64,000 nucleotides of DNA from Pseudotabrizicola sp. (GCF_030684215.1 NZ_JAUXOV010000078.1:22860-86859), one strand, 5' to 3'; positions 53,535 through 61,960 are shown, counted from the first letter of the stretch. The notes: generated by a model from the sequence alone, not told the origin. Program-made: numbers and translations.

Positions 53535-54037
53535 CGCCCGTCAGAATTGTCGTAATGGGGGTTTCCGGATGCGGGAAGTCCACGGTTGGTCTGGCCCTTG
53601 CACAACGGCTTGGCCTGGGCTTTCTGGAGGGTGACAGCCTGCATCCGCCGGGGAACATTGCGGCGATGGCCGCGGGCATCGCGCTTGATGATGCAATGCG
53701 CCTGCCGTGGTTGCAGGCGGTTGCCACTGGGCTGCACAGTGAGCAGCAGGGCATCGTTGGCAGTTGCTCGGCCCTGCGGCGCAGCTACCGCGACGTTCTG
53801 CGCCGACAGGGGGAGGTGTTTTTTGTGCACCTGAAAATTGGCCTGCATGCCGCGCGTGCCCGAATGCAGGAACGGCCGGGGCACTTCATGAACCCGGCAC
53901 TTGCGGTAAGCCAACATGCCAGCCTTGAACACCTTGATAGCGACGAATGGGGGATAGCGGTTGATGCAAGTCACCCAACAGAGGTGCTCGTAAAGCGTGT
54001 CGTCGACCACCTGCAAACCCATGCGGCCGGTGGGTGA
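53531..54037 (+). CDS. Gluconokinase-like sugar-acid kinase
   Basis: 168 residues. The P-loop is VVMGVSGCGKSTVGLALAQ (about 7-25); LEGDSLHPPGNIAAMAAGIALDD near 33-55 and SCSALRRSYRDVLRRQ near 77-93 follow the GntK pattern. The family stretch D-x-D-R-x-P-W reads DDAMRLPWL, so the Asp before Arg is replaced by Met, and GHFMNPALAVSQ is a variant of the usual GHFMP. It may phosphorylate an aldonate other than gluconate. Its place at the operon end after the TRAP genes supports a sugar-acid role. Coupled to dctM by a 4-base overlap. Confidence 0.88.
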   Translation: MTPVRIVVMGVSGCGKSTVGLALAQRLGLGFLEGDSLHPPGNIAAMAAGIALDDAMRLPWLQAVATGLHSEQQGIVGSCSALRRSYRDVLRRQGEVFFVHLKIGLHAARARMQERPGHFMNPALAVSQHASLEHLDSDEWGIAVDASHPTEVLVKRVVDHLQTHAAGG

Positions 54038-54079
54038 TCCACAGGACAATGCAGGGCTGTCCGCGCCTTGATTTGCGGA

Positions 54080-54943
54080 TCAGGCAAAGCGCTTTGCCCC
54101 GACCACACACAGCACAACCAGCAACGTCACTGCAATCATCGTGCCGGACACAGCCTCGCCAAGCAGCAGCTGGGCCAAGGCCAGTCCAAAGAACGGTTGC
54201 AGCAATTGCAGCTGCCCCACACCCGCGATTCCGCCAAGCACAAGGCCGCGATACCAGAAGACAAAGCCGATCAGCATGCTGAACAGCGAGACATAGCATA
54301 GGCTTAGCCATTGCGGCGCGGTCACGCCCGCAAAATCTGTCGGCCAGCTTGCGACCATCAGTGCCGCCATCACCGGCAGCGACAGCACCAGCGCCCAAGA
54401 GATCACCTGCCAGCCGCCAAACCGGCGTGACAACACGGCACCCTCGGCATAGCCCAAACCGCAGATAAGAATGGCGGCCAGCATAAGCAGATCGCCCGTC
54501 AGCGTGCCGCCATCGCTGTGCGTTCCGGCAAACAGCGCCACCGCAAAAGCACCCGCACAGGAAAACAGCCAGAATGCCGGTTGTGGCCGCTCAGCTCCGC
54601 GCAGCACGCCGAACAGGGCCGTGGCCAGCGGCAACAGACCGATGAAGACAATCGAATGTGCTGACGTCATGTGTTGCAGCGCCAGGGCTGTCAGCAGTGG
54701 AAAGCCGATGACCACGCCGATGGCGGTGATGCCAAGCGGAATAATATCCCGCCGCCTTGGCCAGCTTTGCCGCAACGCGATAAGCAGCGCAGCCCCCAGC
54801 AGGGCCGCAATCACCGCCCGCGCCGAGGTCAGGAACAACGGCGTGAACCCGCCCACTGCAACCCGTGTCGCCGGAAGCGACCCGCTGAAAATGATCACCC
54901 CCAACAGCCCGCTGCCCCATCCGCCACCCAACCGCTTCAACAC
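54080..54943 (-). CDS. DMT-superfamily (EamA) transporter
   Basis: About 287 residues and ten membrane segments. It starts LGGGWGSGLLGVIIFSGSLPATRVAVGGF, and has TSAHSIVFIGLLPLATALFG near 100 and VFWYRGLVLGGIAGVGQLQLLQPFFGLALAQLLLGE near the end, the second-EamA-unit pattern. No ATG is available near the start; GTG 54943 is the best candidate, and an upstream continuation cannot be excluded. Divergent from a MocR-type regulator, a common pairing for amino acid or vitamin exporters, which suggests that the regulator senses the transported compound. Confidence 0.85.
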   Translation of the reverse strand: MLKRLGGGWGSGLLGVIIFSGSLPATRVAVGGFTPLFLTSARAVIAALLGAALLIALRQSWPRRRDIIPLGITAIGVVIGFPLLTALALQHMTSAHSIVFIGLLPLATALFGVLRGAERPQPAFWLFSCAGAFAVALFAGTHSDGGTLTGDLLMLAAILICGLGYAEGAVLSRRFGGWQVISWALVLSLPVMAALMVASWPTDFAGVTAPQWLSLCYVSLFSMLIGFVFWYRGLVLGGIAGVGQLQLLQPFFGLALAQLLLGEAVSGTMIAVTLLVVLCVVGAKRFA

Positions 54944-55021
54944 CTTGCCCCGCGCACCGTCTGTTTTGTCAGCCGATAGCGGATTGGCACTGGTCCTGAC
55001 AGAGACAGACCGATACGATTT

Positions 55022-55053
55022 ATACAAACTGTATGGGTTCAATCGGGGATACA
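55022..55053. promoter_or_regulatory. Candidate MocR operator repeats
   Basis: ATACAAACTGTAT is a 5-bp inverted repeat (55022-55034); ATACA occurs again 27 bases on (55049-55053). MocR proteins commonly bind direct repeats of this kind. It lies 8 bases before the regulator start, between it and the transporter gene. Confidence 0.4.
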
Positions 55054-55060
55054 ATTCGCT

Positions 55061-56479
55061 ATGGCGCAGGCGACACGCACGGTCGAAGTGATGGAGAATA
55101 TCCGCCGCAGGCTTGCCTCGCGCGCACTTGCGCCCGGCGAACGGCTCCCCTCGATCCGGCGCTTTGCGGCGGTGATGGGGGTTTCGCCATCGACAGTGGT
55201 TGACGCTTATGACCGGCTGGTGGCCGAAGGCGTGATCCGGTCGCAGCCGGGATCGGGGTTTTATGTGGTGGGCGTTGCCCCGTCGCTTGATCTGCGTGCC
55301 GCCGGGCCGCAAGCGGATCGTGACGTTGATCCGTTCTGGGTGTCGCGCCAATCCCTTGATGCGGATGCCGGGGTCTTGAAACCCGGTTGCGGCTGGCTGC
55401 CACCGGACTGGATGCCACAAGCCGCCCTGCGCCGCGCGCTGCGCCAGCTTGCACGCGGGCCGGATGCGGTGCTGACCGATTACGGCAGCAGTCTTGGCCC
55501 GGCAAATCTGCGCCACATTCTTGCCCGGCAGTTCGCCGGGGAAGGGCTGGACATCAGCCCCGAGACGATCTTGCTGACCACCTCGGGGTCGCAATCGGTT
55601 GACCTGATCTGCCGCTACCTGCTGCGTCCCGGCGATACGGTGTTGGTGGATGACCCGTGCTATTTCAACTTTCAGGCCCTGCTGAGGGTTTACAAGGCGC
55701 GGATCGTTCCGGTGCCCTTTACGCCGACCGGGCCGGATCTGGCGCATTTTGCCGCCGCACTGGCCGACCACCGCCCGCGCCTCTACATCACCAACTCGGC
55801 GTTGCACAATCCGACCGGGGGCACGATCACAGCCCAGACCGCACATCGCCTGCTGCGACTGGCGGCGTCGCATGATCTGACGGTGATTGAGGACGACACA
55901 TTCGCAGTTCTGGAGCCCGACTTGTCGCCGCGTCTGGCCACGCTTGACGGGTTGGACCGGGTTATACGCATCGGCAGTTTTTCCAAGACGCTGTCGGCCT
56001 CGGTTCGCTGTGGCTATATCGCCGGGCCACCACAACTGATTGCGGCGCTGACCGACCTGCAAGTCGCAACCAATTTTGGCGGGCCAAGCCCCGTGGCGAC
56101 CGCGATTGTTCACTCGGCCCTGAGCGATGGCAGCTACCGCAAGCATGTAGACGGGGTGCGCAAGCGCCTGACCCGCGCCCGCAAAGAGGCTGCGACCCGG
56201 CTGAGCAGCCTTGGGGCCGAGCCTTGGCTGATGCCTCGTGGCGGGTTTTATCTGTGGTGCAGACTGCCCGAGGGCCGGGATGCGGCAGACATCGCAAGGG
56301 CGGCGCTGAAACAAAACGTCGTTCTGGCGCCGGGAAACATTTTCAGCCCCGCGCAAACGGCCGCGCAGTACATGCGCTTTAACGTCACCCAAATGCCCCA
56401 ACGGGCGTGGGAGGTTCTAACCGGTGTTTTGACGACGCCACAGGCGTCAGCGCGCGCGGCACCACAGCGCCAGTGCTAG
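55061..56479 (+). CDS. MocR/PdxR-type GntR regulator with aminotransferase fold
   Basis: 472 residues. The N-terminal GntR winged helix (LAPGERLPSIRRFAAVMGVSPSTVVDAYDRLVAEG, about 24-58) is joined to a fold-type I aminotransferase domain: TSGSQSVDLICRYLLRPGD near 180, NPTGGTITAQTA near 255 and SFSKTLSASVRCGY near 310, with the PLP lysine. MocR proteins use PLP or an aldimine as effector, not for catalysis. It starts with ATG preceded by the operator repeats and faces the DMT exporter gene, its likely target. Confidence 0.93.
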   Translation: MAQATRTVEVMENIRRRLASRALAPGERLPSIRRFAAVMGVSPSTVVDAYDRLVAEGVIRSQPGSGFYVVGVAPSLDLRAAGPQADRDVDPFWVSRQSLDADAGVLKPGCGWLPPDWMPQAALRRALRQLARGPDAVLTDYGSSLGPANLRHILARQFAGEGLDISPETILLTTSGSQSVDLICRYLLRPGDTVLVDDPCYFNFQALLRVYKARIVPVPFTPTGPDLAHFAAALADHRPRLYITNSALHNPTGGTITAQTAHRLLRLAASHDLTVIEDDTFAVLEPDLSPRLATLDGLDRVIRIGSFSKTLSASVRCGYIAGPPQLIAALTDLQVATNFGGPSPVATAIVHSALSDGSYRKHVDGVRKRLTRARKEAATRLSSLGAEPWLMPRGGFYLWCRLPEGRDAADIARAALKQNVVLAPGNIFSPAQTAAQYMRFNVTQMPQRAWEVLTGVLTTPQASARAAPQRQC

Positions 56480-56491
56480 CCGCATTGGTGC

Positions 56492-56845
56492 CTATAGCGG
56501 TATATCGTCATAGCGGCGGGATTGACCCGACTGCATGTCCTGAACCGGATTTGTCGCGGCCGTGGTCATGGTCTTGTACAGGCGGGTTGCATAATCGGTA
56601 TACTGATCCATTGCTGCGGTCAGAAAATCCGACTGAACCTTTAGCAATTCCGTCGGGCTTTTACAGGCCATCATGGCCTTTTGAGCTTCCAGATCCTGTT
56701 GCAGGCGCTCTGTCAGGAATTGTGCGCTTTCTGACATGAAAGACAGCCAAGCCTTGGCCACAACCGGACTGCCGGTCATCATGGCTTGGGTCATCGCAGC
56801 GGTGCCGCTGTCCGGGGTGGGCCGTGTGTCATTGCGTTTTCCCAT
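56492..56845 (-). CDS. Phasin
   Basis: 117 residues, with no signal peptide. The phasin core LSFMSESAQFLTERLQQDLEAQKAMMACKSPTELLKVQSDFLTAAMDQYTD (about 34-84) is helical and amphipathic, with the CKSPTELL motif. Phasins coat polyhydroxyalkanoate granules and affect granule size. The gene is 5 kb from phaC and on the same strand as it, with a reductase gene between. A degenerate FNR-like box lies about 100 bases upstream. Confidence 0.88.
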   Translation of the reverse strand: MGKRNDTRPTPDSGTAAMTQAMMTGSPVVAKAWLSFMSESAQFLTERLQQDLEAQKAMMACKSPTELLKVQSDFLTAAMDQYTDYATRLYKTMTTAATNPVQDMQSGQSRRYDDIPL

Positions 56846-56943
56846 CTCTCATGCTCCTCAATTGATGCCGACATAGCGCCGCAAGGCCATTCCAAAGTAC
56901 AAAGCGGCGAGTTTCATAATAGCAGAGTCAAGGTGATCGCACA

Positions 56944-56957
56944 TTGATCTGGATCGT
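56944..56957. promoter_or_regulatory. FNR-like box upstream of phasin gene, two mismatches
   Basis: TTGATCTGGATCGT matches TTGAT-N4-ATCAA except at the last two bases. It lies 99 bases before the phasin start and 32 bases after the reductase stop. Confidence 0.45.
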
Positions 56958-56988
56958 GTTGCGGGTGGTGCATCCGCCAAAACATCCC

Positions 56989-58458
56989 TTAAGACACCAG
57001 CGCGAACACCGCGACCAAAGCGGCAAGACCGGCACCGATGGCCAGAAAATGCCGGGCGCGCCGCCTGTCCTGACGCGAGGCACCGCCGGCATAGTCGAAC
57101 CGTTCATACACGATCTTATTCATCGATACCCCCAGATCAAGCAGCGCGTCCGAGGTGGCTGTGACCATCGGGCCGGGGCCGCAAATAAGCGCAACCATGC
57201 GCTGCGGATCAAGTCCGTCAATCAGATCGCGCAGCCTGTCATGGGACAATCGCCCGAGCAGCCCGCCCCAACCATTGGCATCTTCTTCGCTGACCAGCAT
57301 GACCTTCAGGTCAAGTGCTTGCACAGCGGCCTTGATTTCGGGCAGGCAGGCGAAATTTGCCGGAACGCCAGCCGCATAGGCCAGCCGCACAGGCCGGGGA
57401 TCACGCCGCGCGACCAGATCGCGCAAAATTCCCATAATCGGGGCAATGCCGACCCCGCCCGCCAAAAGCACAACTGCGTCGCCCGGATGCTGGTCCAGCG
57501 TAAACTCACCATAAGGGCCGTCGATACCGATCGCCGTGCCGGGTGCCAGACTGCCGATCCCCCCGGTGAAATCGCCGGCTTCCTTGATGATCAGGCTCAG
57601 CCCCGGTCGCGCCGGGCTGTCCGCGATGGAAAACGGATGGTCGAACAGTGGAAACCGGCGCTTTCCTTCGGTCATCCAGACGAACTGTCCGGCGGAATAG
57701 CCGGGCGTCGGGCTGTTTGTGCTGGGCTGAATATCAAGTTCCCACATCCGGTCGGCCAGTTTGGTCACTTTAGTCAGGCGCCACGGATGCCGGTGCAGCA
57801 TGGCCCAACGCCAACCGTAAAGCACCGCCATCACCGCCACGACCGACAAACCAGCCGCCCACCAGAACCCGTGAACCGGCCCCATCGCGCTGAACCGGCC
57901 GGTCGTGACGGCGTGATGTACGCCCCCACCCACAGCAACAAGCCCAAGCACCAGATGCGCCGCCCGCCAAGTCTCATACCGCCACGGCAGGCGGTCGCGC
58001 AGGATCGAGGTCAGCACCAGCACCAGCAACGCCACGAGTGCCACCACCCCGGAGCGGTAATGCGGCACCGTCAGATAGGCGGTCAGCCGTTCTGCCCCGC
58101 GTGCCGGGTCATCGACCCAAGTTGGCAAGACATAGGCCAGCGGATGCAAGACAATGGCAATCAGCACCCACCACGCCGCGACCTTGTGAAGCGCCATGAT
58201 CTTGTCGATGCCAAGACGGCCCGAGACGGCCTCGAACCGGCCCGAGGTCACGAACTGGATGGCCGTCGCCACCAGCGCCACCATCCCCAGCGCCGCCCCG
58301 GCGCGTTCCCAGGCATCCAATCGGGCGACGCTTCTGCCAAAGGTTAGCAAAAGCGGCACAAGGCACATCGCAAGATATAGGCCCGCAAGTGCCAGCCCCG
58401 AAAAGCGCATCGGATGGGCCTTGTCTGAGCCAAGCGCGGGTGGCGATTGGTCTGGCAT
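56989..58458 (-). CDS. Membrane ferric-reductase-like flavocytochrome with NAD(P)H-oxidoreductase domain
   Basis: 489 residues. About five or six membrane segments (residues 18-235) carry histidines typical of ferric reductase-type heme b binding (MALHKVAAW, VLHPLAYV, AAHLVLGLVA and GGVHHAVTTG). A cytoplasmic FAD-binding half follows, with FPLFDHPFSIADSP near 270-283, and an NAD(P)-binding half with VLLAGGVGIAPIMGILRDLVARR near 335 and ICGPGPMVTATSDALL near 430. A last hydrophobic helix ends the chain. It would pass electrons from NAD(P)H through FAD and heme b across the membrane. AAGGAA lies before the ATG. Divergent from the pentaheme cytochrome. Confidence 0.88.
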   Translation of the reverse strand: MPDQSPPALGSDKAHPMRFSGLALAGLYLAMCLVPLLLTFGRSVARLDAWERAGAALGMVALVATAIQFVTSGRFEAVSGRLGIDKIMALHKVAAWWVLIAIVLHPLAYVLPTWVDDPARGAERLTAYLTVPHYRSGVVALVALLVLVLTSILRDRLPWRYETWRAAHLVLGLVAVGGGVHHAVTTGRFSAMGPVHGFWWAAGLSVVAVMAVLYGWRWAMLHRHPWRLTKVTKLADRMWELDIQPSTNSPTPGYSAGQFVWMTEGKRRFPLFDHPFSIADSPARPGLSLIIKEAGDFTGGIGSLAPGTAIGIDGPYGEFTLDQHPGDAVVLLAGGVGIAPIMGILRDLVARRDPRPVRLAYAAGVPANFACLPEIKAAVQALDLKVMLVSEEDANGWGGLLGRLSHDRLRDLIDGLDPQRMVALICGPGPMVTATSDALLDLGVSMNKIVYERFDYAGGASRQDRRRARHFLAIGAGLAALVAVFALVS

Positions 58459-58514
58459 ATGCTCTTTCCTTGGGGCGAATGTTGTTAGCTTGCCTTGCCA
58501 TCCAAGCGCACGCC

Positions 58515-58528
58515 TTGATCCCGATCAA
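58515..58528. promoter_or_regulatory. Perfect FNR/FnrL-type box between reductase and pentaheme genes
   Basis: TTGATCCCGATCAA is a perfect TTGAT-N4-ATCAA site in the 139-base divergent promoter, 57 bases before the reductase start and 70 bases before the cytochrome start, so it could control either or both. Confidence 0.8.
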
Positions 58529-58597
58529 GGCGGGACATCATGAAATCGGTGAGACTGATCCAATGCGCCACCTTGCAAGCCGAACGGAGGAGACCCC

Positions 58598-59686
58598 ATG
58601 CGCCTTTCCGCAACGTTGCCCCTGATCAGCGCAGTTGCCGTGATTTTGTCCATCGCGTCGCCTGTGATGGCACAAGACCGATCAGAACTTTCACGTCTGA
58701 CCGAAGAATGGCTTGCATCGCCCCATGGCGATTACAAGTCGCTGTCCTTCACTTATTGGAACAAGGATGGCGAAGTGCCGGTCGCCTGCGCAGCCTGCCA
58801 TTCGCAACCGGGCTTTATTGACTGGCTAGGGGCCGATGGCAGTGCGCCCGGCGTGGTGGACCACGCCGCTGCCATCAACGCGCCAATCGGCTGCGCGTCC
58901 TGTCACACCTCTGCGGCCCACGCGCTTGACAGCGTGCCCTTTCCATCCGGGGTGACAGTGGACGGGTTGGGGCCGTCTGCGGTCTGCACGGTTTGCCATC
59001 AGGGCCGCCAATCGGGTGACAACGTGATGGCCGCGACCAAGGGCATCGCGGATGATACCGTTTCCCCCGATCTGGCGTTCCTCAACGTGCACTATGGCGT
59101 TGCGGCTGCGGTGATGCATGGTGCCGAGGTGCGGGGTGGTTTTCACTATCCTGGCAAGACCTATGCGGGCCGGTTCACCCATGTGCCCAGTGCCAACACC
59201 TGTGTCGCCTGCCACAATGCCCACACCACCGAGGTGGCCACCGATGGTTGCGTCAGCTGCCACCGCGGCGTTGAGGATATCCGCGACATCCGCACCCGGC
59301 ATCAGGATTTCGACGGCGATGGCGACAACGCGGGCGGCATCCATGCCGAGATCATCGGGTTGCACGGCCAGCTTTACGCCGCGATTCAGGCCTATGGGGC
59401 AGGGGTCGGCAATGCCCCGATCGGCTATGCCTATGGCACGTTTCCGTACTTCTTCAACGACACCAACGCAGATGGCCAGATCAGCCCTGACGAGGCAATT
59501 TTTCCCAACCGCTATCAAAGCTGGACCCCACGATTGCTGAAGGCCGCCTACAATTATCAGGTCGTGCAGAAAGACCCTGGCGGTTATGTGCATAACCCCA
59601 GCTATATGCTGCAACTGCTCTACGACAGCCTTGAAAGCCTGTCCGAGCGGGTGGATGTCAAGATGACGGCCCTGCGTCGGCCCTGA
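58598..59686 (+). CDS. Exported pentaheme cytochrome c with EF-hand-like loop
   Basis: 362 residues. The signal peptide MRLSATLPLISAVAVILSIASPVMA is cleaved before QDRS. Five heme c sites are readable: CAACH near 66, CASCH near 102, CTVCH near 130, CVACH near 203 and CVSCH near 217. DTNADGQISPDEA near 286-298 matches a calcium-binding EF-hand loop. The C-terminus YQVVQKDPGGYVHNPSYMLQLLYDSL recalls polyheme membrane-associated cytochromes. It probably takes electrons from the divergent reductase in the periplasm; the acceptor is unknown. CGGAGGAG precedes the ATG, and a perfect FNR-type box lies upstream. Confidence 0.92.
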   Translation: MRLSATLPLISAVAVILSIASPVMAQDRSELSRLTEEWLASPHGDYKSLSFTYWNKDGEVPVACAACHSQPGFIDWLGADGSAPGVVDHAAAINAPIGCASCHTSAAHALDSVPFPSGVTVDGLGPSAVCTVCHQGRQSGDNVMAATKGIADDTVSPDLAFLNVHYGVAAAVMHGAEVRGGFHYPGKTYAGRFTHVPSANTCVACHNAHTTEVATDGCVSCHRGVEDIRDIRTRHQDFDGDGDNAGGIHAEIIGLHGQLYAAIQAYGAGVGNAPIGYAYGTFPYFFNDTNADGQISPDEAIFPNRYQSWTPRLLKAAYNYQVVQKDPGGYVHNPSYMLQLLYDSLESLSERVDVKMTALRRP

Positions 59687-59862
59687 TCGGCGCGGGCAGG
59701 GATTCTTGCGGCGCAGGTGTTGCACTTGGCGCCGCGAACTTTGGCGGTGGCAACCAACTGCAAGACGGTGTTGGGCTGGATCCGGTGGCGCCGCCGACCC
59801 GCAAGGCAGGCTCGCCCCGTCGGGCCAGCATGGCGCTGACCTGCCGGGGCGCGGTTTGTGCT

Positions 59863-60270
59863 TCAGCGGATCACATGGACCGAGCATTGCGCATGGCGCA
59901 CGACCCTGCCAGCAGTGCTGCCCAGAAAATAGTCTTGCAGCCCCGGCCGGTGCGACATCATCACAATGCAATCCACCTGATTGCGTTCGGCCCATTCAAG
60001 AATCGTTTGCCCCGAATTGCCTTCAATCAGCACGCCCGCGCCGTTTTCAAACTGCGCAGCCAATCCCGCCAGCCGATCACGAATGGCGACTTTCAGGTCG
60101 GCATCATAATCGTCAGGGATGTAGGAAATCGCATAGCCCGGAAGTTTATCCTTCACATGCAAGATTGTGACCTTTGCACCGGGTGCTGCAAGAATCCGCG
60201 CGGCCTGCAACGACCGGTCCGGTTCGTGATCCGTGTCAAATGCCACGGCAACAAGAATATGGTTATACAT
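59863..60270 (-). CDS. Universal stress protein (UspA family)
   Basis: 135 residues, a single Usp domain. It opens YNHILVAVAFDTDHEPDRSLQAARIL and has VDCIVMMSHRPGLQDYFLGSTAGRVVRHAQCSVHVI at the end, which contains the G-2x-G-9x-G-S/T nucleotide-binding pattern in part (the last Gly is replaced in context). Many Usp genes are induced under low oxygen or energy stress. AAAGGAGGG precedes the ATG. An FNR-like box with two mismatches lies 57 bases upstream. It is on the same strand as the downstream-island genes but separately promoted. Confidence 0.9.
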   Translation of the reverse strand: MYNHILVAVAFDTDHEPDRSLQAARILAAPGAKVTILHVKDKLPGYAISYIPDDYDADLKVAIRDRLAGLAAQFENGAGVLIEGNSGQTILEWAERNQVDCIVMMSHRPGLQDYFLGSTAGRVVRHAQCSVHVIR

Positions 60271-60326
60271 GTGACCCTCCTTTGTTTGACCTTTCCCTAT
60301 CCTACACGAGTGCGCCCCTGTGCGGG

Positions 60327-60340
60327 TTGACTTGGATCAG
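60327..60340. promoter_or_regulatory. FNR-like box upstream of stress-protein gene, two mismatches
   Basis: TTGACTTGGATCAG differs from TTGAT-N4-ATCAA at the fifth and last positions. Its position, 57 bases before the Usp start, matches that of the perfect box before the reductase gene. Confidence 0.45.
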
Positions 60341-60355
60341 ATCGCGCCTTGGGCA

Positions 60356-61960
60356 TCAGGTCCGGGTATCCGCATCCTTCAGGGCGCGCTGCAGACGCCG
60401 GATCAATGCGCCGCGGGTCTTTTCGTCCGGGCTGGCCAAAAGGCCCTCGTTGATCTCCAAAAGCAGACGCGAGACGTCGTTGTGCCAATCAAGGCGTGCA
60501 ACTTTCTCTGGAGAAATACGCGGTGGCGTGGCTGGCGTGAGGCTTTGCGCACCGTCCGGTGTCAGCACGAAGCTTTCATCCAGTTTCGGCTGCAAGACAT
60601 CGCTTGCCGCGACAATTCCATCCAGTCGCGCCGCAAGCCCTGCCATCGCGGGTTCTTCGCCATGGACCAGAAAAACCTGATGCCGGATCGGCAGCCGTTC
60701 TTTGATCCACTCGCGCAATTCAGTGCCGTCTGCGTGGCCGGAATACAGATCCAGCGACCGGATCCGGGCGCGCACTGCAAATTCCTCGCCTTGAATGCGC
60801 ACTGAATTCGCGCCGTCCTGCAGGATGCGCCCCAGTGTGCCCACCGCCTGAAACCCGGTGAACAGAACCGTGCCCTCATCGCGCCAGAGCCAGTTCTTCA
60901 GCCGGTGCCTGATGCGCCCGGCATCGCACATCCCCGAGGCGGCAATGACAATGTGGAACCCCTGCACCCGGTCGAGTGCGATGCTTTGTTCCCGCGTTTG
61001 GGTGAAATGCAGGTGCCGCGACTGCAAACCCTTCATCAGCACCGCGCCGTCTTCCAGTTCCCGGTGGTGCTTGGCAAATACCCGCGTGGCCTTGGTCGCC
61101 AGCGGGCTGTCCACATAGATCGGGATCTGTGGCAACGCGCCTTCGCTGATCAACCGGCCCAGATCGCTGATCAACTCCTGCGCGCGTTCGACCGCGAACG
61201 ACGGGATCAAAAGCGCGCCATGGGGGTGCATGGCTGCGCGCACCTCATCGCGCAGCAGTTGGCGGCGGCGGTCGGCGGTGGCGTCAATGCGGTCGCGGTC
61301 GCCGTAGGTTGATTCGCAGATCAGATAATCCACACCAACAGGCGCTTCTGGATCGGGGTGCAGCAGCTTGTAATCCGGGCCGATATCGGCCGAGAACAGG
61401 ATCCGCACCGGTTCACCCTTGGCTTGTGCCATTTCAACCTCGACCGAGGCCGAGCCCAGAAGATGCCCCGCATTCCAGAACCGCGCCCGAAGGCCGGGCA
61501 GGACGGCAAACCAACTGTCATAGGGATGCGGCTGGAACAGTGTAAGGCAGACGGCGGCATCCGCTGCGGTGTAGATCGGGGTGACCGATCCGCGATCACG
61601 CCGGGCGGCGCGGCGGTTGAACTGCTCGACCTCCAGTTCCTGAATATAGGCGCTGTCGGGCAGCATCACCCCGGCCAGATCGGTGGTGGCAGGTGTTGCG
61701 TGAATCGGCCCCGAAAACCCGTGCTTGACCAGTTTGGGCAAGAGGCCGGAATGGTCGATATGGGCATGGCTGAGGATGACTGCGGCGATCTTGCCCGGTG
61801 CAAAAGGGAAGGGGCGGTAATTGAGTTCTTTTTCAGTCTTTGAGCCCTGAAACATCCCGCAGTCGATCAGGATAGCACCGTGGTCGGTGTCCAGCCGGAA
61901 ACATGACCCGGTGACCGACCGGGCAGCGCCGTGAAACGTCAGGCGGGGGTGGTGGGGCAT
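60356..61960 (-). CDS. Beta-CASP metallo-beta-lactamase family ribonuclease-like protein
   Basis: 534 residues. The N-terminal MBL motif is AAVILSHAHIDHSGLLPKLV (about 60-79); the beta-CASP region includes ALLIPSFAVERAQELISDL near 248 and IPIYVDSPLATKATRVF near 280; SGMCDAGRIRHRLKNWL near 345 and the RMMBL region LDLYSGHADGTELREWI near 407 complete the fold of the CPSF/Ysh1/RNase J-related group. Such enzymes cut or trim RNA. Nothing in the sequence shows its target. It follows phaC by 45 bases on the same strand. Confidence 0.9.
   Translation of the reverse strand: MPHHPRLTFHGAARSVTGSCFRLDTDHGAILIDCGMFQGSKTEKELNYRPFPFAPGKIAAVILSHAHIDHSGLLPKLVKHGFSGPIHATPATTDLAGVMLPDSAYIQELEVEQFNRRAARRDRGSVTPIYTAADAAVCLTLFQPHPYDSWFAVLPGLRARFWNAGHLLGSASVEVEMAQAKGEPVRILFSADIGPDYKLLHPDPEAPVGVDYLICESTYGDRDRIDATADRRRQLLRDEVRAAMHPHGALLIPSFAVERAQELISDLGRLISEGALPQIPIYVDSPLATKATRVFAKHHRELEDGAVLMKGLQSRHLHFTQTREQSIALDRVQGFHIVIAASGMCDAGRIRHRLKNWLWRDEGTVLFTGFQAVGTLGRILQDGANSVRIQGEEFAVRARIRSLDLYSGHADGTELREWIKERLPIRHQVFLVHGEEPAMAGLAARLDGIVAASDVLQPKLDESFVLTPDGAQSLTPATPPRISPEKVARLDWHNDVSRLLLEINEGLLASPDEKTRGALIRRLQRALKDADTRT

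Noticed and set aside
54080..56401. 773-codon minus-strand frame spanning the DMT gene and the MocR gene
   Set aside because: Only the distal part (to about 54943) is a transporter; the rest is the antisense of the MocR gene, which has unmistakable motifs on the plus strand.
56944..58347. 467-codon plus-strand frame over the reductase gene
   Set aside because: Antisense to a reductase with clear FAD and NAD motifs; composition is shadow-like.
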